This document shows, in pieces, positions 48,418-57,347 of a DNA stretch of 64,000 bases. Under the pieces are notes generated by a model. The model had not been told where the DNA came from and searched no databases. It saw only the letters and a list, made by a program, of their open reading frames with translations. This stretch comes from Bacteroidales bacterium (GTDB lineage: Bacteria; Bacteroidota; Bacteroidia; Bacteroidales; UBA932): assembly GCA_016291185.1 (NCBI GenBank), contig JAEFAI010000001.1, forward strand, positions 1 to 64,000. Reading direction: 5' to 3'. Both the position numbers and the translations under genes were made by a program. Numbering within the stretch: position 1 is the stretch's first letter; every line of letters starts with the position of its first letter.

Positions 48418-50748
48418 ATGAAAAGTTATCTGAAGTTTTTATCCCGCAATAAGTTATATGTCGCCATCGAGGCGGCGGGACTGATCGTGAGCCTGGCGTT
48501 CGTGCTGTTGATCGGGGCCTATGCCCGGCATCAGTGGCGTACCGCCCACGGCGCGCCCGCGTGGAAGCATTATTATGCCGTCAGCAACGTCGGCTACACC
48601 ATGGTGGACATGGCGCCGCGGGGCCTGGCGTTCCTGATCAAGGAGAATCTGCCGGCGGTGGACTATGCGGCGATGTACTCGTACCGCCACCTGGATCCGT
48701 CGCTGGACGGGGAGCCTATTGAAGAGGACTGCCTGGCGACGGTCGAGCCGGACTTCTTCGAGATGTTCCCGGTCGAGTGGGTGGAGGGTGATGTGAATTC
48801 GCTGCTCGGCGGCGGCGTCGCCATCAGTGAGCGCCTGGCCCGGAAATACGTCAGGGACGGTGCGATCCTGGGCCGGACCATGGTCAGCATGGGTGAATCC
48901 TATCCCATCGCAGCCGTGTTCCGCTCCGAGCCTGCCGCCCTTTTCAGTGAACTGGACTTCTTGATGGTCGAAGAGTGGAAAGAATTGTCTCCGGGAGCCG
49001 CAGGCGGAGATGTCTGCTTGATTTCGAGCAGTTTGCCGGAAGATGAACTGATGGCTGCGCTGGATCTGGCGCTGGAAGAGCACGGCCGCCTGCGCTGGGG
49101 GCGCGACGAGTCCCGGGCTTTCAAGAACGGGTGCATCGAGCGGATGGACCGCATGTATTATTCGGATCTCAATAACGATACAGCCTTCCACAAGGGGAAT
49201 CGCTCCCTGCTGCGGATGCTCTTTGCCGTGGTGATTCTGTTGCTCATCTCCGCCGTCTTCAACTACATCAACCTGAGTGCGGCCCTGGCCGGCAAACGAA
49301 CCAAAGAGATGGGGATGCGCGCCATCCTTGGCGCCTCACGCGGTCAGGTCGTTCGGAAGTATCTGGCTGAATCGCTGGCATTTACCTTTGTCTGCGCCGC
49401 CGCGGCGATTCTGGTTGCGCGGGTCTTCTCGCCAACCCTCAGCCACTTTTTGGAGATCCGGAAAGGAAGCCGCTTCGTGTCCGCCCCGTTCTCCTGGCAG
49501 CTGGATGCCCCCACGGCCGCCCTTTTCATCGGCGTGGCGCTGCTGACAGGCCTGCTGGCCGGATGGATCCCGTCGCGGATGGCTTCGCGATACAATCCGG
49601 TCCAGGTGGTCAAGGGCGACTACAGGCTGCGGAGCAAGCGGGTCTTCTCCAAGATTTTTATCGTCTTTCAGACGGCGCTCTCCGTCGTGCTGATCGCCTT
49701 CGCGCTGGTGATGGAACGTCAGTATTCGCACATGATCCACCAGGACGTCGGGGCGGATGTGGAGAATATGTATGTCCAGGACATCCTTTCGGACTCGCAT
49801 GCGGATGCCGTGCGTCAGCTCCCTTTCGTCAAGGAGTCCGGCTGGTCCAGGGGCTTTCCCGGACATAGCTATATGTACGGTTCCGGCTCCGGCAAAGATG
49901 AAGTGAGCCAGTATTCTTGGAGCGTCATTATGTACGACCCGGACGCATTCCGGATGTGCGGGTATGAAGTTCTCGTGGATTTCCATACCCCGCAGGGGGC
50001 CGGCCTCTGGGTGTCCGAGACCACTTGGAAGGGTCTGGAACTTGAGCCGGGAGATCAAACTTTTCCGAAATGGGCGAACCATTTCGGCTTTCCCTCCCAG
50101 CTGGCAGGCGTGCTGAAGGACTTTGCCGTGACCGATGCCGCCCACATTCAACCGGGTACGTGGGGTTACATTGTGGTGGATGGCGAAATGAATAGCGGGG
50201 ACACGATGCTCCTCCGGATTGAAGGAGACAAGAAGGAGGCGAAAAAGCAGCTGGCTGCCCTGTATGAGCAGTTTATCCCGGGGGCAACCCGCTATGTCCA
50301 TGATTCGAGCGACAACGGCTATGTCGAGGAGAAGCTGAAAAAAGGATTGACGGAAGCCGAAAACTATATGCGCCTGATCGAGCTCTTCATGGGCTTGTCC
50401 GTGCTGATCTCCCTGCTGGGCCTGCTGGCGATGTCCGCGTTCTTCGCGGGCGGCCGGACGCACGATGTGGCCGTTCGCAAGGTTTTCGGCGGCACGGTCG
50501 GGGGAGAGGTGGTCCGCGGCGTGCGGGAGTACATGCTGCTGGTGGGCATTGCCTGTGTGCTGGCGGTTCCCTTTGCGGCGCGGATTTCAGAGCGCTACCT
50601 GGAAGATTACAACTACCGCATCAGCGGCTACTGGTGGATCTTCGCCGTGGCGGTCCTGCTGGTCCTGGTGATCTCCTTCGCCTCGGTCCTTTGGCAGACG
50701 CTCAAGGCCGCCCGGACGAACCCGGCGGTGGAATTGAAAAAAGAATAG
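48418..50748 (+). CDS. FtsX/MacB-like ABC permease 2
   Basis: A 776-residue permease: N-terminus MKSYLKFLSRNKLYVAIEAAGLIVSLAFVLLIGAY, PCD-like periplasmic domain, helices ~255-385, second periplasmic domain ~430-640, last helices ~650-765, end LKAARTNPAVELKKE. FtsX motifs TKEMGMRAILGASRGQVVRKYL and HDVAVRKVFGGTVGGEVVRG. Its two ends are nearly identical to those of permeases 3 and 4, while the periplasmic parts differ, as expected for duplicated permeases with diverged substrate contacts. Confidence 0.9.
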   Translation: MKSYLKFLSRNKLYVAIEAAGLIVSLAFVLLIGAYARHQWRTAHGAPAWKHYYAVSNVGYTMVDMAPRGLAFLIKENLPAVDYAAMYSYRHLDPSLDGEPIEEDCLATVEPDFFEMFPVEWVEGDVNSLLGGGVAISERLARKYVRDGAILGRTMVSMGESYPIAAVFRSEPAALFSELDFLMVEEWKELSPGAAGGDVCLISSSLPEDELMAALDLALEEHGRLRWGRDESRAFKNGCIERMDRMYYSDLNNDTAFHKGNRSLLRMLFAVVILLLISAVFNYINLSAALAGKRTKEMGMRAILGASRGQVVRKYLAESLAFTFVCAAAAILVARVFSPTLSHFLEIRKGSRFVSAPFSWQLDAPTAALFIGVALLTGLLAGWIPSRMASRYNPVQVVKGDYRLRSKRVFSKIFIVFQTALSVVLIAFALVMERQYSHMIHQDVGADVENMYVQDILSDSHADAVRQLPFVKESGWSRGFPGHSYMYGSGSGKDEVSQYSWSVIMYDPDAFRMCGYEVLVDFHTPQGAGLWVSETTWKGLELEPGDQTFPKWANHFGFPSQLAGVLKDFAVTDAAHIQPGTWGYIVVDGEMNSGDTMLLRIEGDKKEAKKQLAALYEQFIPGATRYVHDSSDNGYVEEKLKKGLTEAENYMRLIELFMGLSVLISLLGLLAMSAFFAGGRTHDVAVRKVFGGTVGGEVVRGVREYMLLVGIACVLAVPFAARISERYLEDYNYRISGYWWIFAVAVLLVLVISFASVLWQTLKAARTNPAVELKKE

Positions 50749-50750
50749 AG

Positions 50751-50774
50751 ATTCGCCGGTCGGAGCCGGCGAAT
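50751..50774. repeat. REP-1 palindrome before permease 3
   Basis: Starts 3 bases after the permease 2 stop; ends 12 bases before the ATG at 50787, separated by GACGATAGGAAA. Confidence 0.85.
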
Positions 50775-50786
50775 GACGATAGGAAA

Positions 50787-53093
50787 ATGAAGAGTTATCT
50801 GAAATTTCTGAGTAGAAACAAGTTGTACACCGCCATCGAGGCGGTGGGGCTGATCGTAAGCCTGGCGTTCGTGCTGCTGACCGGACACTTCGTGTGGCAG
50901 CAGCGGCAGATGACCCGCAACGTGCCGGACTACCAGGATGTCTATACCTTCTACCGTTCGATGGCCGGACGCTCGGGTATCGGGCACGCCTGGGGCATGG
51001 CTTACCAGGCCAGGGAGAGCATCCCCGAGGTGGAGCAGGCCGCCATGTTCTGGCGCTCGCTGAACGACGAAGAAACCGTTGAGGTGGGCGGGCAGAAGTA
51101 CCACGTCGGCAGCTTCATGGTGGGCGGGGATTTCTTCGACATCTTCCCGGCCGAATTTGACTACGGCGGCCCCGAGGTGCTCGCGGACCCCTCCAACGTC
51201 ATCGTCAGCCGCGCCTTTGCGAACCGCCTGGGCGGCGCGGAACAGGCCATCGGCCGCGTCATCGACGGGGAATCGACCATCGCCGCCATTATCCGGGAGA
51301 CACCCAATCCCATCTTCGGCGACGTCGATATCATTTCCAGCATCGAGAACCTCACGAACCGCAAGAAATCCCCGTACATGATGGATGTGATCCCGTTCGT
51401 CAAGGTCCGCAAAGGGACCGACCGGGCGGCGCTGGAGGTGAAGGCCGACACGCTAGTGACCCGCGCATTCGATGCCATCAAGGCCCGGAACTTCCTGGAC
51501 GACAGCGGCCTGGTCCGCTACGACGAGGTCTGGTTCTCGCCCGCGAACAACCAGAGCCTGCGCCGGGGGAACTCGACCTACACGGGCATCATCCTGCTGG
51601 TCACGCTCATCCTGCTGCTGTCGGCGATTTTCAATTATATCAATCTCAACGTGGCGCTCTCCAGCAAACGTGCCCGCGAGATGGCCACGCGCAAGATCCT
51701 CGGAGCAGGGGATCGCGCGCTCATCGGCGGTTACCTGCTGGAATCGTTCGCCTTCACGGCGCTCTGCTTCGCGCTGGCGGTGCTGCTCGCCGAAGCCTGC
51801 ACGCCCTGGTTCAACCGCATCATCGGCGCAGCTGTGCCCGTGCGTGTGCTCTACACCCCGGGCTGGCTGGCCGTCTACGCCCTTTTCGTCATCTTGCTGT
51901 CCGTGATTCAGGGGCTTCTGCCCGCCTGGATCGGCACGCGCATGCCGGCCATCGCCGTGGTCAAGGGAGAGTACCGCGCCCGGCATAAGCACGTGTTCAG
52001 CAAGGTGTTTATCGTGCTGCAGCAGGTGTTCTCCATCCTCCTGCTCTCCCTCGCCATCGTGCTCGGCCGGCAGGTTTCCCACATGGCCAACCGGCCGCTG
52101 GGCGTCGATGTGGAGGGAGATTTCTACGTGCAGATGGACAACTGGGGGCTGCGGGACATCTTCGCCGAGCGGGCGAAGTCGCTGCCCTGCGTGAACCGCA
52201 TCGGCCGCAGCACCTATTTCCCCGGCATGCTGGAGGAATGGCGGTCGGAAGACAAGGACCGCGGCATCATCAAGATGGCGGTGCTCACCTGCGACAGCAC
52301 GGCGTTCGACATCTTCGGATTCGACGTGAAGGAGCGGTACGAAGCGCCCGTGGACGGGACCGTGTGGATCTCCGAGCAGGAGATGACGCGCTTCGGCGTG
52401 GACCGCGATACGGAGAGCCTGGGCTACCACCACGTGCAGGGCGAGTCCATCGGCGGCATCGTCGGCGACTTCGCCGCGAACGACGTTCTGGACTACGGCT
52501 CGGACGTCGGCAGCTACGTGGTCATCACCCCCGAAGAGGAGCTCTACGGCCTGCTGATCGAGACGGTCGGCGACCCGGCGGAGACGGAGCGTCAGTTTAG
52601 GGACCTGTACACGGAGCTCAGCATGAAGTACGTCGGCATCGAGGACAAGCCCTACATGTTCGGATTCATCCCGGACCTCCTCTCGGAGGGCCTGTCGGAA
52701 GTGCGGGCGCGCCTCTCGCTGGTCGGGGTGTTTATGCTCCTGAGTCTGTTGCTGTCCGTGCTGGGCCTGACCGCGATGAGCAGTTACTATGCGAACGAGA
52801 GTTCGAAGGATATCGCCATCCGCAAAGTCTTTGGCAGCACGATGCAGGATGAGATCCGCAAGACGGTGCTGGAGTACCTCGCGCTGCTCGGCGTCGCGGC
52901 GCTGCTCGCCGTCCCGCTCGCCGTGCACCTCTCGGCCCGCCTGCTGGAGGCCTATCCTTACCGGATTTCCGGCTACGGCTGGGTGTTCGCGGTCGCCGTG
53001 GCCCTGGCGACGCTCATCGCCTTTGCCTCCGTGCTGTGGCAGACGCTCAAGGCCGCCCGGACGAATCCGGCAGTGGAATTGAAAAAAGAATAG
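50787..53093 (+). CDS. FtsX/MacB-like ABC permease 3
   Basis: A 768-residue paralogue: MKSYLKFLSRNKLYTAIEAVGLIVSLAFVLLTGHF at the N-terminus, FtsX motifs AREMATRKILGAGDRALIGGYL and KDIAIRKVFGSTMQDEIRKTV, and the common C-terminus LKAARTNPAVELKKE. The ATG at 50787 matches the start of the neighbours; a longer in-frame reading would translate the REP element and part of permease 2 in another frame. Markedly GC-rich throughout. Confidence 0.9.
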   Translation: MKSYLKFLSRNKLYTAIEAVGLIVSLAFVLLTGHFVWQQRQMTRNVPDYQDVYTFYRSMAGRSGIGHAWGMAYQARESIPEVEQAAMFWRSLNDEETVEVGGQKYHVGSFMVGGDFFDIFPAEFDYGGPEVLADPSNVIVSRAFANRLGGAEQAIGRVIDGESTIAAIIRETPNPIFGDVDIISSIENLTNRKKSPYMMDVIPFVKVRKGTDRAALEVKADTLVTRAFDAIKARNFLDDSGLVRYDEVWFSPANNQSLRRGNSTYTGIILLVTLILLLSAIFNYINLNVALSSKRAREMATRKILGAGDRALIGGYLLESFAFTALCFALAVLLAEACTPWFNRIIGAAVPVRVLYTPGWLAVYALFVILLSVIQGLLPAWIGTRMPAIAVVKGEYRARHKHVFSKVFIVLQQVFSILLLSLAIVLGRQVSHMANRPLGVDVEGDFYVQMDNWGLRDIFAERAKSLPCVNRIGRSTYFPGMLEEWRSEDKDRGIIKMAVLTCDSTAFDIFGFDVKERYEAPVDGTVWISEQEMTRFGVDRDTESLGYHHVQGESIGGIVGDFAANDVLDYGSDVGSYVVITPEEELYGLLIETVGDPAETERQFRDLYTELSMKYVGIEDKPYMFGFIPDLLSEGLSEVRARLSLVGVFMLLSLLLSVLGLTAMSSYYANESSKDIAIRKVFGSTMQDEIRKTVLEYLALLGVAALLAVPLAVHLSARLLEAYPYRISGYGWVFAVAVALATLIAFASVLWQTLKAARTNPAVELKKE

Positions 53094-53095
53094 AG

Positions 53096-53119
53096 ATTCG
53101 CCGGTCGGAGCCGGCGAAT
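53096..53119. repeat. REP-1 palindrome before permease 4
   Basis: Starts 2 bases after the permease 3 stop. A second partial unit (GGCGAATGACGATAGGAAA) lies between it and the ATG at 53151, so the 3' half is duplicated here. Confidence 0.85.
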
Positions 53120-53150
53120 GACGATAGGAAAGGCGAATGACGATAGGAAA

Positions 53151-55439
53151 ATGAAGAGTTATCTGAAATTTCTGAGCAGGAATAAGTTATACACCGCCAT
53201 CGAGTTTGTGGGATTGGTGGTGAGCCTCTCGTTTGTGATCCTAATTGGTAGCTACGTGTGGCAGCAGTATGCCGTGACGTTGGAGTCCCCGGACCGGGAG
53301 CGGATCTATGTGCCGAGTATTCCTGATAGTGCGGGACTTACCTATGCATTTCCCGACGTCATAATCGGGATCCCGGAAATCGAAGAAGTGGCCAGGTTGG
53401 GCCGGATTGCGGGGTCCTATGGCAAAGAATCCATCATTTTTGCTGCCGTGGACCGCTCCCTCTTCGACATGCTGCCGTGCTATCATTTCCTGGAGGGGAA
53501 TGCGAACGCTCTTCTGGCCAAATCGAACATCATCATCTCGGAATCATTTGCGCGGGAAAAGAATCTCTCGCTTGGCGATCAGGTCGAGTTTAGTTGGCGG
53601 GAATTTACCGTCGGCGCCATCCTTGCAGACCTGCAGGGAACGGTAATGCAGGACTATGGGGTTTATGCCGCGGCGGAGGAGTTCCAGGATGATTTTGCCC
53701 CGTTTGACAATTTCGGCAGCGTCCTTTGCTTTGTCAAAGCCCGTCCCGGCGTCGAGCGCGCCGTGCTCTATGACAAGTTGGAAGCCGTCTGCAAGGAGGT
53801 TTATCCGGACATGTATGGGCAAAACTTCTTCGACCATCTGGAGCTCTACCGCTATGACGAGCTGTTCTTCCGGAAGCTCGGCCGGCATTTTAAGCACGGT
53901 GACTTGAAAACTCTTCACATCCTGCTGCTGGTCGGGCTGCTGCTTCTGCTTTCTTCGATTTTCAATTATATCAATCTTTCTGTGGCGCTTACCGGTAAGC
54001 GGGCCAAGGAGATGGCCGTCCGGCAACTCAACGGTGCCACGCGGGGGAGTATTGTGGCTAAGTATATCGGCGAGTCCATCTTGTTCACGGCGGTCTGCTT
54101 CGCGGCGGGCCTCTTGCTCGCAGATGCCTTCTGTCCGGTGCTGAACCGGCTGCTGAACGACCCGGTCATCCCGGCCCGGATTGTCTGGTCCCCCGCGTAC
54201 CTGCTCGCTTACGCCGGACTCGTGGTCGTGGTCGGCGCCGTCAGCGGCATCGTGCCGGCGGTGATGGCGGGAAGGTACAACGCCCTGGACGTGATGAAAG
54301 GCGGCTACCGGCGCCGGACCAAGATGGTGTTCAGCAAGATTTTCATCGTCCTGCAGAATGCCCTGGCCGTGTTCCTGATCGCGAGTGCCATCACGATGGA
54401 AGCGCAGATGCACAAGACGCAGACCCGTCCGATGCACTGCAACGTGTCGGATAAACTCATCCTTTCTTTCTTCTCTTTTGACGACAAGACGCCCCTGGCC
54501 AATGCGCTGGAGAGCCTTCCTTGCGTGAACCGTATCGGTGCTTGCAGTGGGATGCCGGGCCTTCGTGGCAGTGGCCAGTACAGCACGACCCGCGATGGTG
54601 AGGAGATCTTGTACCAGCACTACATGATGGACAGCACCACGTTCCGGATGTTCGATTTTGAGATTCTGGAAGATTTCGGCGCGCCGCTTTTCAACAGCGT
54701 CTGGTTCTCCGACGAGAGCTTTGCCGCATCCGGTTTTGACAAGGATCATCACGATATCAGCGTGCTGTCCAGCCGGGCGAAAGGCTGCGAACAGGTGGCG
54801 GGCGTTTTCAAAGCTTTCCCGACGAACATCGCCAATACGGGCGAAGATGGGCATGCTATCATTTCCGTCGTTCGCATGCCGCCCGATGAGGTCTGGTCCG
54901 GGGAATATGTCATTGAGACCGTCGGGGACAGGGCGGAAGCCTACGAGATGATTATGAAGACCTATGAGGCGTATGCCAAGGGGCATGAGTCGTTATTTCA
55001 AACGGCTGTCTGGATTGATGAGCGAATCGCTGCTTCCTGGGTGCCCGCCCGCAACAACATGCGCCTGGTGGAGATCTTTACCCTGCTGGCCATCCTGATC
55101 TCCCTGCTGGGCCTGGTGGCCATGAGCGCGTACTATGCCGGCGAGAAGTCACGCGACATCGCAGTCCGCAAGGTTTTCGGCGGCACGGTGGACTCTGAGG
55201 CCCGCCGTACGATCCGGGACTACATGATCCTCGTCGGCGTGGCCTGCCTGATCGGCATTCCGGTGGCGGTCTATGCTGCGCAGGAGTACCTCAAAGACTT
55301 TATTTACCGACTGGAAGGTTACTGGTGGATCTTCGTCCTTGCCGTGGCGCTCTCTGCGCTCATCGCCTTTGCCTCCGTGCTGTGGCAGACGTTGAAGGCC
55401 GCCCGGACGAATCCGGCGGTGGAATTGAAAAAAGAATAA
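53151..55439 (+). CDS. FtsX/MacB-like ABC permease 4
   Basis: A 762-residue paralogue: MKSYLKFLSRNKLYTAIEFVGLVVSLSFVILIGSY, FtsX motifs AKEMAVRQLNGATRGSIVAKYI and RDIAVRKVFGGTVDSEARRTI, ending TLKAARTNPAVELKKE. The ATG at 53151 aligns with the other copies. Last gene of the operon; no strong terminator is seen before the convergent gene ending at 55448. Confidence 0.9.
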   Translation: MKSYLKFLSRNKLYTAIEFVGLVVSLSFVILIGSYVWQQYAVTLESPDRERIYVPSIPDSAGLTYAFPDVIIGIPEIEEVARLGRIAGSYGKESIIFAAVDRSLFDMLPCYHFLEGNANALLAKSNIIISESFAREKNLSLGDQVEFSWREFTVGAILADLQGTVMQDYGVYAAAEEFQDDFAPFDNFGSVLCFVKARPGVERAVLYDKLEAVCKEVYPDMYGQNFFDHLELYRYDELFFRKLGRHFKHGDLKTLHILLLVGLLLLLSSIFNYINLSVALTGKRAKEMAVRQLNGATRGSIVAKYIGESILFTAVCFAAGLLLADAFCPVLNRLLNDPVIPARIVWSPAYLLAYAGLVVVVGAVSGIVPAVMAGRYNALDVMKGGYRRRTKMVFSKIFIVLQNALAVFLIASAITMEAQMHKTQTRPMHCNVSDKLILSFFSFDDKTPLANALESLPCVNRIGACSGMPGLRGSGQYSTTRDGEEILYQHYMMDSTTFRMFDFEILEDFGAPLFNSVWFSDESFAASGFDKDHHDISVLSSRAKGCEQVAGVFKAFPTNIANTGEDGHAIISVVRMPPDEVWSGEYVIETVGDRAEAYEMIMKTYEAYAKGHESLFQTAVWIDERIAASWVPARNNMRLVEIFTLLAILISLLGLVAMSAYYAGEKSRDIAVRKVFGGTVDSEARRTIRDYMILVGVACLIGIPVAVYAAQEYLKDFIYRLEGYWWIFVLAVALSALIAFASVLWQTLKAARTNPAVELKKE

Positions 55440-55447
55440 GAAGGGGT

Positions 55448-55777
55448 TTATTTAATGAAAGCGAACTGGTCGAGATATTTGTTGAGCGACGCGAGTTCCG
55501 ACAGGTCGCGGGACAGGAAGGCTGCGCAGTACAACTCTCGGAAACGGCAGAGTTCTTCCCACATGGCGCTCCGGGTCTGCAAGGACTCGCCCTGGCGTCC
55601 CAGCCGGATGGTGAGATCGATCAATTCCTGGAAGCGGGCGAAAGAACTTTCCGCTCTGGCATCTTTGCCTGCGGATAACGCTCGATATACTCGCGAAGTC
55701 TCGCTGCCGATGTTGGCCATCTGCTGCGGGAATGTAAGCTCGGCCCAGCGACCGTTTTCGAGAGACGTGTGTTGCAT
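55448..55777 (-). CDS. Small conserved protein of unknown function next to a ParDE pair
   Basis: A 109-residue, mostly helical soluble protein (ENGRWAELTFPQQMANIGSETSRVYRAL, SSFARFQELIDLTIRL, AMWEELCRFRELYCAAFL). It resembles short conserved bacterial proteins with ENGRW and QMANIGSE motifs whose function I do not know. Its ATG directly follows the TAA of the shortened ParE (TAAATG) in the same frame, so it is translated from the same message. Confidence 0.6.
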   Translation of the reverse strand: MQHTSLENGRWAELTFPQQMANIGSETSRVYRALSAGKDARAESSFARFQELIDLTIRLGRQGESLQTRSAMWEELCRFRELYCAAFLSRDLSELASLNKYLDQFAFIK

Positions 55778-55954
55778 TTACTCCAGGTTGAATTGCTTGC
55801 CAATGTTTAGTGGCGCAGAGCCTATTTCTTCCATTGCAGCTTCTAGGACTGAGTAGTACTTATCTGCCTGATTCTCAGACCAGGTATCATAAGTGTATTC
55901 CCAAATTGCATACAGGTCTTCGGTGGCCTGTCTGGAGATATCATACTTTGCCAT
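55778..55954 (-). CDS. Shortened ParE-like toxin
   Basis: 58 residues, MAKYDISRQATEDLYAIWEY... ENQADKYYSVLEAAMEEIG, the N-terminal half of the RelE/ParE fold. Normal ParE has ~95-100 residues with C-terminal strands (often R-x-F...H-x-IFY) that complete the active surface; these are absent, the frame ending at KQFNLE. It overlaps the antitoxin by 14 bp as usual for parDE. Probably inactive, or a minimal variant. Confidence 0.65.
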   Translation of the reverse strand: MAKYDISRQATEDLYAIWEYTYDTWSENQADKYYSVLEAAMEEIGSAPLNIGKQFNLE

Positions 55955-56195
55955 GTTTGCGCGCTTTCATTTCTTGAAGAAAGTTTTTCGAGTCGAAATC
56001 TTCCACATATCCACTTGCAAGACCTTCTTCGATGGCGGCGCGCAGGGCGGTCATCTTCTGCTCTTGATCTTCGAGGAGGCGCAGGCCTGAGCGTACCACT
56101 TCGCTCGCGTTGTTATAGCGGCCGCTGAGGATGCTGGCCTGAATGAATTCCTCGAAATGAGGACCTAGCGCAACAGATGTCGTTTTCATAATCAT
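55941..56195 (-). CDS. parD: ParD-family antitoxin
   Basis: An 84-residue antitoxin: N-terminal ribbon-helix-helix (TTSVALGPHFEEFIQASILSGRYNNASEVVRSGLRLLEDQE), which would bind DNA, and a C-terminal tail (LQEMKARKHGKV) that wraps the toxin. First gene of the operon; such antitoxins usually repress their own promoter. An ATG at 56189 is an alternative start. Confidence 0.85.
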   Translation of the reverse strand: MIMKTTSVALGPHFEEFIQASILSGRYNNASEVVRSGLRLLEDQEQKMTALRAAIEEGLASGYVEDFDSKNFLQEMKARKHGKV

Positions 56196-56208
56196 GACTA
56201 ATACAAGG

Positions 56209-56238
56209 CAAAGTTACCAATATTTCATAATAATCCAA
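56209..56238 (-). promoter_or_regulatory. Promoter of the parD operon
   Basis: Minus strand TTG (56238-56236), 19 bases, TAACTTTG (56216-56209), 14 bases before the parD ATG. Confidence 0.6.
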
Positions 56239-56314
56239 GCCTGCAAGATAGAAAATGGTTTTTCGAGCAAGCGCACGAAAAATAATTTCTGTCCGCCCGC
56301 GGGGGGCGAGAAGG

Positions 56315-57334
56315 TTAGAACTTCCGGAGAATGACCGTGTCGCCCACTTCGAGGACCGTGTCGGCACGGAAGCCGTTGTAGAGCATGAGCCGCTTCAGCT
56401 GGACGCCGAACATTTGGGCGATGTCCCAGAGGGTGAGGCCGTCCCGGTCCACCTCATACAGGCCGCTGCCCGAGGCCTGGGCCTTCTTGCGGTCCAGATA
56501 GACGATCATGCCGGGCGTGAGGGCGACCGGGCGGTCCAGGTCGTTGAAGCGGAGAAGCTGCTGCACGGAGAAGCGGTATTCGGCCGCGAGGCTGGCCCAG
56601 CTTTCGCCTTCGACCGCGCGGATGTAGCGCGCACCGTTCATCATATAGACAGGGCGCTGGAGCGACAGTGAGACGGACTCGCGGTAGTCCTCCGGCCGGA
56701 GCATGACAGCCGGCTCGGCCGCTTGCTTCATGCGGACGGGCTCTTCCCGGACCGTGTGGGACGGAGTGGGCTGTTCCGGGGCCGTTTCAGCGGCACCCGC
56801 AGCGGTCGCGACCGCTGCGGCGGGAAGGTCGTTCTCGGTCATGGTGTCGTATCGGTAGAGCTGGAAATCTTCGATCAGGTTGATCAACTTAGTAGCATAG
56901 CCCGGATCCGTGGCGTAGCCGGCGCGGCGCAGCCCGTGCGCCCAGCCCTTGTAGTCGGTGGGCTCCAGGTCGAAGAGAGCCTTGTAGTGCGCGCGGCCGC
57001 GCAGGAAGTCAGAGTGCGCGCGGTACGAGTCCGCCGCGCTCGGATAGGCGCGGAAGCATTCGTTCGCCTGGTCGTCGTCTTTGTGGTACGTCGCGCCGTG
57101 CCAGTCGTTGTGGCATTTCATGCCGAAATGGTTGTTGGCGACCGTGGCCAGCGGCGAGAGGCCGGCGCCCGACTCCAGCAGTCCCTGCGCGAGCGTGATG
57201 CTCGCCGGCACGCCGGTGCGCTGCATCTCCAGCACCGCCAGCGGGTAGTATTGGTCGATATAGGCCTGGCGCGGGTTCTTGGCAGCGCCCAGGAAGAGCG
57301 CCGCTGCCGCGACGATAAGAAGGATCCGTTTCAT
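56315..57334 (-). CDS. Exported N-acetylglucosaminidase with two LysM domains
   Basis: A 339-residue protein: signal (ILLIVAAAALFLGAA), glucosaminidase/FlgJ-like domain ~22-165 (SITLAQGLLESGAGLSPLA with the catalytic Glu in LLESG, NHFGMKCH, AYPSAADSYRAHSDFL), an Ala/Pro/Thr linker, then two LysM modules (~235-280 and ~290-338: VEGESWASLAAEYRFSVQQLLRFNDL and VDRDGLTLWDIAQMFGVQLKRLMLYNG). Peptidoglycan cleavage or remodelling in the periplasm is expected. 13 bp downstream of rnz in an rpsA-rnz-glucosaminidase run. Confidence 0.88.
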   Translation of the reverse strand: MKRILLIVAAAALFLGAAKNPRQAYIDQYYPLAVLEMQRTGVPASITLAQGLLESGAGLSPLATVANNHFGMKCHNDWHGATYHKDDDQANECFRAYPSAADSYRAHSDFLRGRAHYKALFDLEPTDYKGWAHGLRRAGYATDPGYATKLINLIEDFQLYRYDTMTENDLPAAAVATAAGAAETAPEQPTPSHTVREEPVRMKQAAEPAVMLRPEDYRESVSLSLQRPVYMMNGARYIRAVEGESWASLAAEYRFSVQQLLRFNDLDRPVALTPGMIVYLDRKKAQASGSGLYEVDRDGLTLWDIAQMFGVQLKRLMLYNGFRADTVLEVGDTVILRKF

Positions 57335-57347
57335 CGAGACAAAGATA

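Noticed and set aside
50634..50786. Longer N-terminus of permease 3
   Set aside because: The extra 51 codons translate the end of permease 2 in another frame plus a REP element; permeases 2 and 4 both start with MKSYLKFLSRNK.
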